Below, piece after piece: positions 49,614 to 51,760 of a DNA stretch of 51,760 nt. Each line of letters begins with the position of its first letter. Positions within the stretch are counted from its first letter, which is position 1. The DNA comes from a bacterium. Lineage in GTDB: Bacteria; Desulfobacterota; DSWW01. The stretch lies in assembly GCA_028277985.1 (NCBI GenBank), contig JANQFG010000042.1:1-51760 (forward strand). Reading direction: 5' to 3'. Position numbers and translations under genes: made by a program. Under the pieces are notes generated by a model that saw only the letters and a list, made by a program, of their open reading frames with translations, did not search any database and was not told the DNA's origin.

Positions 49614-51760
49614 TCAGCCCAGAGCCTGCTCCGTCCTCTGGATGATGTCGTCCTGGAGGCCGGCAGAGAGGTCCACGAAATAGGCGCTGTACCCGGCAAC
49701 GCGTACGATGAGGTCCTGGTGTTTCTCTGGATGCACTCTTGCTTCCCTCAGGTCTTCTGCACTCTGGGTATTGAATTGTACGTGCCAGTTCCGGAAGCCG
49801 TACCAGGTCTTCAGGTAATCCGCGAAGAGTTTCCTGCGGTCGCTCTGGAGGAAGACGGGGCTCATCTTCTGATTGCAGAGCTGGTTCCAGCTCAGCAGGG
49901 GATCTACCTTGGAACAGGACTTGAGCACGGCTGTGGGCCCCTTCACATCCCGCCCGTGCATGGGCGAGAGCTGTCCGTCGGCAACGGTTTCGCCTTTTAC
50001 TCGACCGTCGGGAGTGGCACCACATGTCAGGCCTCCCACGTAATAGCCGGCCGCTACCGAGGACTCCAGTTGCAGACCGTTGCCCCAGTGGTCCTCGATG
50101 TTGTGGATTGCTCGATATACTTTCCGGTAGAAGTCATCCAGTACATGATCGACATAATCGTCGTCGTTGCCGAATTTGGGTACCGCGAGGCATTGCTTCT
50201 GGACATCCCTGTATCCTTCCCAATTGACGGCACAGGCCTTGATCAGTTTGTCCATACTCAAAGACTTGTCGTCGAAAACGAGCTTCTTCACGGCTGCGAG
50301 ACATTCGGCTGCGTTTACGCTGCCAAGACTGTAGAGCTCACTGATGCGACCGTCTCCCTGCCGCACCCCGTCCTTGCCTCTCGCCACGCAAGTCTCGGAG
50401 CACGCGGAGGGGAAGGGGCGGGGCATCTGCTCCTCGTAAATGCGCTCGGCGATCCCGTAGGCCCGGTTCGCCCGTTTCGCCTGGAACTCGATCTGCTTGA
50501 GGAGGGCGTCCAGGAAGTCTTCGTACGTTTGGAAGGTCCGCGGATCTGGTGTGGGAAGGGCGACAAGCTCTCCGGTCTCGGGCTCGATGCCTTGATACAT
50601 GACGTATTCGAAACACTTCAGGAAGTCCAGTACGGTAAGGATGATGATGGAAGCAAGGGCCCCCTGTATGGTCGCCCTGCCTTGCAGGCCCCCTCCCACG
50701 CAGGCCGTGGGAGCCCAGCCCCGGGCCAGGGCCAACCCCTTGTCGGGATCCCACATGCCCGTCTTCTTCAATCCCTTGCGGAGGGCATCCCCAATCCCCC
50801 CCCCGCCTGTGTAAAGGGAGTAGGGCAAATCGATGAGTCCCTTTTCAATCTTCTCCTGCAGAGGCGCCGGAAGCCTCGAAGAGAGCTTCCTGAGCCAGCG
50901 GTCCATTTTTTGCGCGTGGCCCAGAAAGGGAAACCCGACGAGGCCGCCTGCCTCCGGATAGAGCATCTCGAGAGCCTTGGTGAAATGCCATCTCACGCAC
51001 ACCTCGTTGTTGAAGATGGCGGGCTGACCCTGGCCCGTGGCCAGACACTCTATCGTCTTCTCCACCAGCCTCGGATCCATCTTCTCGTGATAGAGCACGC
51101 AGACATTCGGTTGAGGGGTTCTGATGTTGATCGTGGCGTCGAGCACGGCAAGGGACAGCTCGTTGCTGGCATCGTTCCCCTGAGCGTCCACGCCACCCAC
51201 TGAGACGTTCTGGAACTTGGTCCCGCCCACATGGTAGATGGCCGTGGTGACCGGGCTCAGATGCCCGAGGTCTTCGAGCTTGATCCACAGGAACTCCAGG
51301 AGCTCCACGGCGCGGTCATAGGTCAGGCCGTTCTCTCTCTTGTCTCTCTCGTAGAAGGGCCAGAAGATCTGGTCTGCCCGTTGACCCAGGCCGGTGCTCC
51401 ACCAGTCGATCTGGGCAGATACGAGATGACAGAAGAAGAAGCTCTGCAAGGCTTCGTGAAAGGTCCGGGGAGGGTGCTCGGGCACCCGCGCGCAGATCTC
51501 GGCCACCTTGAAGTACGCCTCTTTGACCTTCCCCTTCGCTTCTTCCCCTTTCCTCCTCGCCAGTGCTGAGTAGCGCCGCGCAAAGCCGATGACCGCTTCG
51601 CAACATATTTCGGCGGCGTCGTAGAAGTCCTTCTTCTCCTCGTATTCGCGGTCTCTGCCGTCAAGGGCGGCGCGGCGTTCCCGCACCTCCTTCAGAATCC
51701 CCTTGAGGCCCCGTGGAAACACCCAGTCCCGGAAGTCCAGCGTGAAGCATCCCTGGGGCC
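49614..51760 (-). CDS. Glycyl radical enzyme (pyruvate formate-lyase superfamily), 5' end outside window
   Basis: At least 715 residues are visible; the frame is open to the window edge (reading GCFTLDFRDW before the GTG at 51722), so the true start lies upstream. The C-terminal glycyl radical motif RVAGYSAYFVDLSAGLQ is intact, with the radical glycine at codon 49694-49692. The active-site cysteine (codon 50702-50700) sits in PTACVGGGLQGRA, lacking the Glu that follows Cys-Val in GCVE-type eliminases and decarboxylases. Blocks such as FQNVSVGGVDAQGNDASNEL and the layout after the Cys resemble alkyl/arylsuccinate synthases as I recall them, but the Cys context (CMAPG there) also differs. Substrate unknown. 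An activating radical-SAM enzyme is not in the window. SDR gene follows. Confidence 0.85.
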   Translation of the reverse strand, partial: PQGCFTLDFRDWVFPRGLKGILKEVRERRAALDGRDREYEEKKDFYDAAEICCEAVIGFARRYSALARRKGEEAKGKVKEAYFKVAEICARVPEHPPRTFHEALQSFFFCHLVSAQIDWWSTGLGQRADQIFWPFYERDKRENGLTYDRAVELLEFLWIKLEDLGHLSPVTTAIYHVGGTKFQNVSVGGVDAQGNDASNELSLAVLDATINIRTPQPNVCVLYHEKMDPRLVEKTIECLATGQGQPAIFNNEVCVRWHFTKALEMLYPEAGGLVGFPFLGHAQKMDRWLRKLSSRLPAPLQEKIEKGLIDLPYSLYTGGGGIGDALRKGLKKTGMWDPDKGLALARGWAPTACVGGGLQGRATIQGALASIIILTVLDFLKCFEYVMYQGIEPETGELVALPTPDPRTFQTYEDFLDALLKQIEFQAKRANRAYGIAERIYEEQMPRPFPSACSETCVARGKDGVRQGDGRISELYSLGSVNAAECLAAVKKLVFDDKSLSMDKLIKACAVNWEGYRDVQKQCLAVPKFGNDDDYVDHVLDDFYRKVYRAIHNIEDHWGNGLQLESSVAAGYYVGGLTCGATPDGRVKGETVADGQLSPMHGRDVKGPTAVLKSCSKVDPLLSWNQLCNQKMSPVFLQSDRRKLFADYLKTWYGFRNWHVQFNTQSAEDLREARVHPEKHQDLIVRVAGYSAYFVDLSAGLQDDIIQRTEQALG

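Overview
The window looks like a chromosomal segment of a GC-rich anaerobic bacterium, most probably a Deltaproteobacterium (Desulfobacterota, perhaps close to syntrophic lineages). That is inferred from gene content (glycyl radical enzyme, iron-containing alcohol dehydrogenase, acyl-CoA/CoA-transferase chemistry, Nqr sodium pump, CBS and universal stress proteins, large exported multidomain proteins). No rRNA or tRNA gene, phage or insertion sequence was seen, so the taxonomy is tentative.

Layout. 1-3509 (minus): a truncated exported protein with repeated MAM-like domains, a family 25 glycosyltransferase and an exported eight-blade beta-propeller protein. 3948-8103 (plus): a GMP synthase ATP-pyrophosphatase subunit without glutaminase domain, followed after 19 bases by carB. 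8250-11164 (plus): the three-subunit proton-translocating transhydrogenase pntAA-pntAB-pntB. 11166-11291: a large palindrome between convergent genes. 11288-13784 (minus): a fatty acid hydroxylase, a transglutaminase-like lipoprotein and an EHP-repeat lipoprotein. 14028-19679 (plus): a 1,883-residue secreted mosaic metalloprotease. 19684-20944: a small secreted protein and a glutathione S-transferase. 21066-26897 (plus): a complete nqrABCDEF operon whose NqrA carries an RnfC-like pair of [4Fe-4S] motifs. 26975-32880 (mostly minus): CBS protein, iron alcohol dehydrogenase, universal stress protein, CoA-transferase/GNAT fusion and HMG-CoA synthase. 32999-35925 (plus, divergent from HMG-CoA synthase): a UbiD-like decarboxylase and both subunits of an aconitase-X type dehydratase. 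35897-40245 (minus mostly): exported AGE-fold protein with Fn3, small proteins, a Ca/Na antiporter. 40293-40454: five regularly spaced hairpins. 40642-48201 (plus): PEP-synthase-like protein, histidine kinase, response regulator, CBS protein and a DASS/SLC13 transporter, apparently one operon. 48211-48739: nested inverted and tandem repeats. 48762-51760 (minus): a short-chain dehydrogenase and a truncated glycyl radical enzyme.

How it fits together. Two ion-coupled redox modules (Pnt and Nqr) link nicotinamide nucleotides to proton and sodium gradients; the antiporter and DASS symporter would use such gradients. The most striking set is 31657-35925: HMG-CoA synthase next to UbiD-like and AcnX large and small subunits, the enzyme families that define the archaeal (anhydromevalonate phosphate) branch of the mevalonate pathway, here in an otherwise bacterial setting. 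Other items worth attention are a shared C-terminal tail (AEAS...SGxxN...P...LRxxRRKR) on two unrelated exported proteins, which resembles a new protein-sorting signal; the covarying hairpin array at 40293-40454; the PEP-synthase-like protein coupled to a two-component system; and a glycyl radical enzyme whose cysteine loop lacks the glutamate seen in the well-known eliminases.
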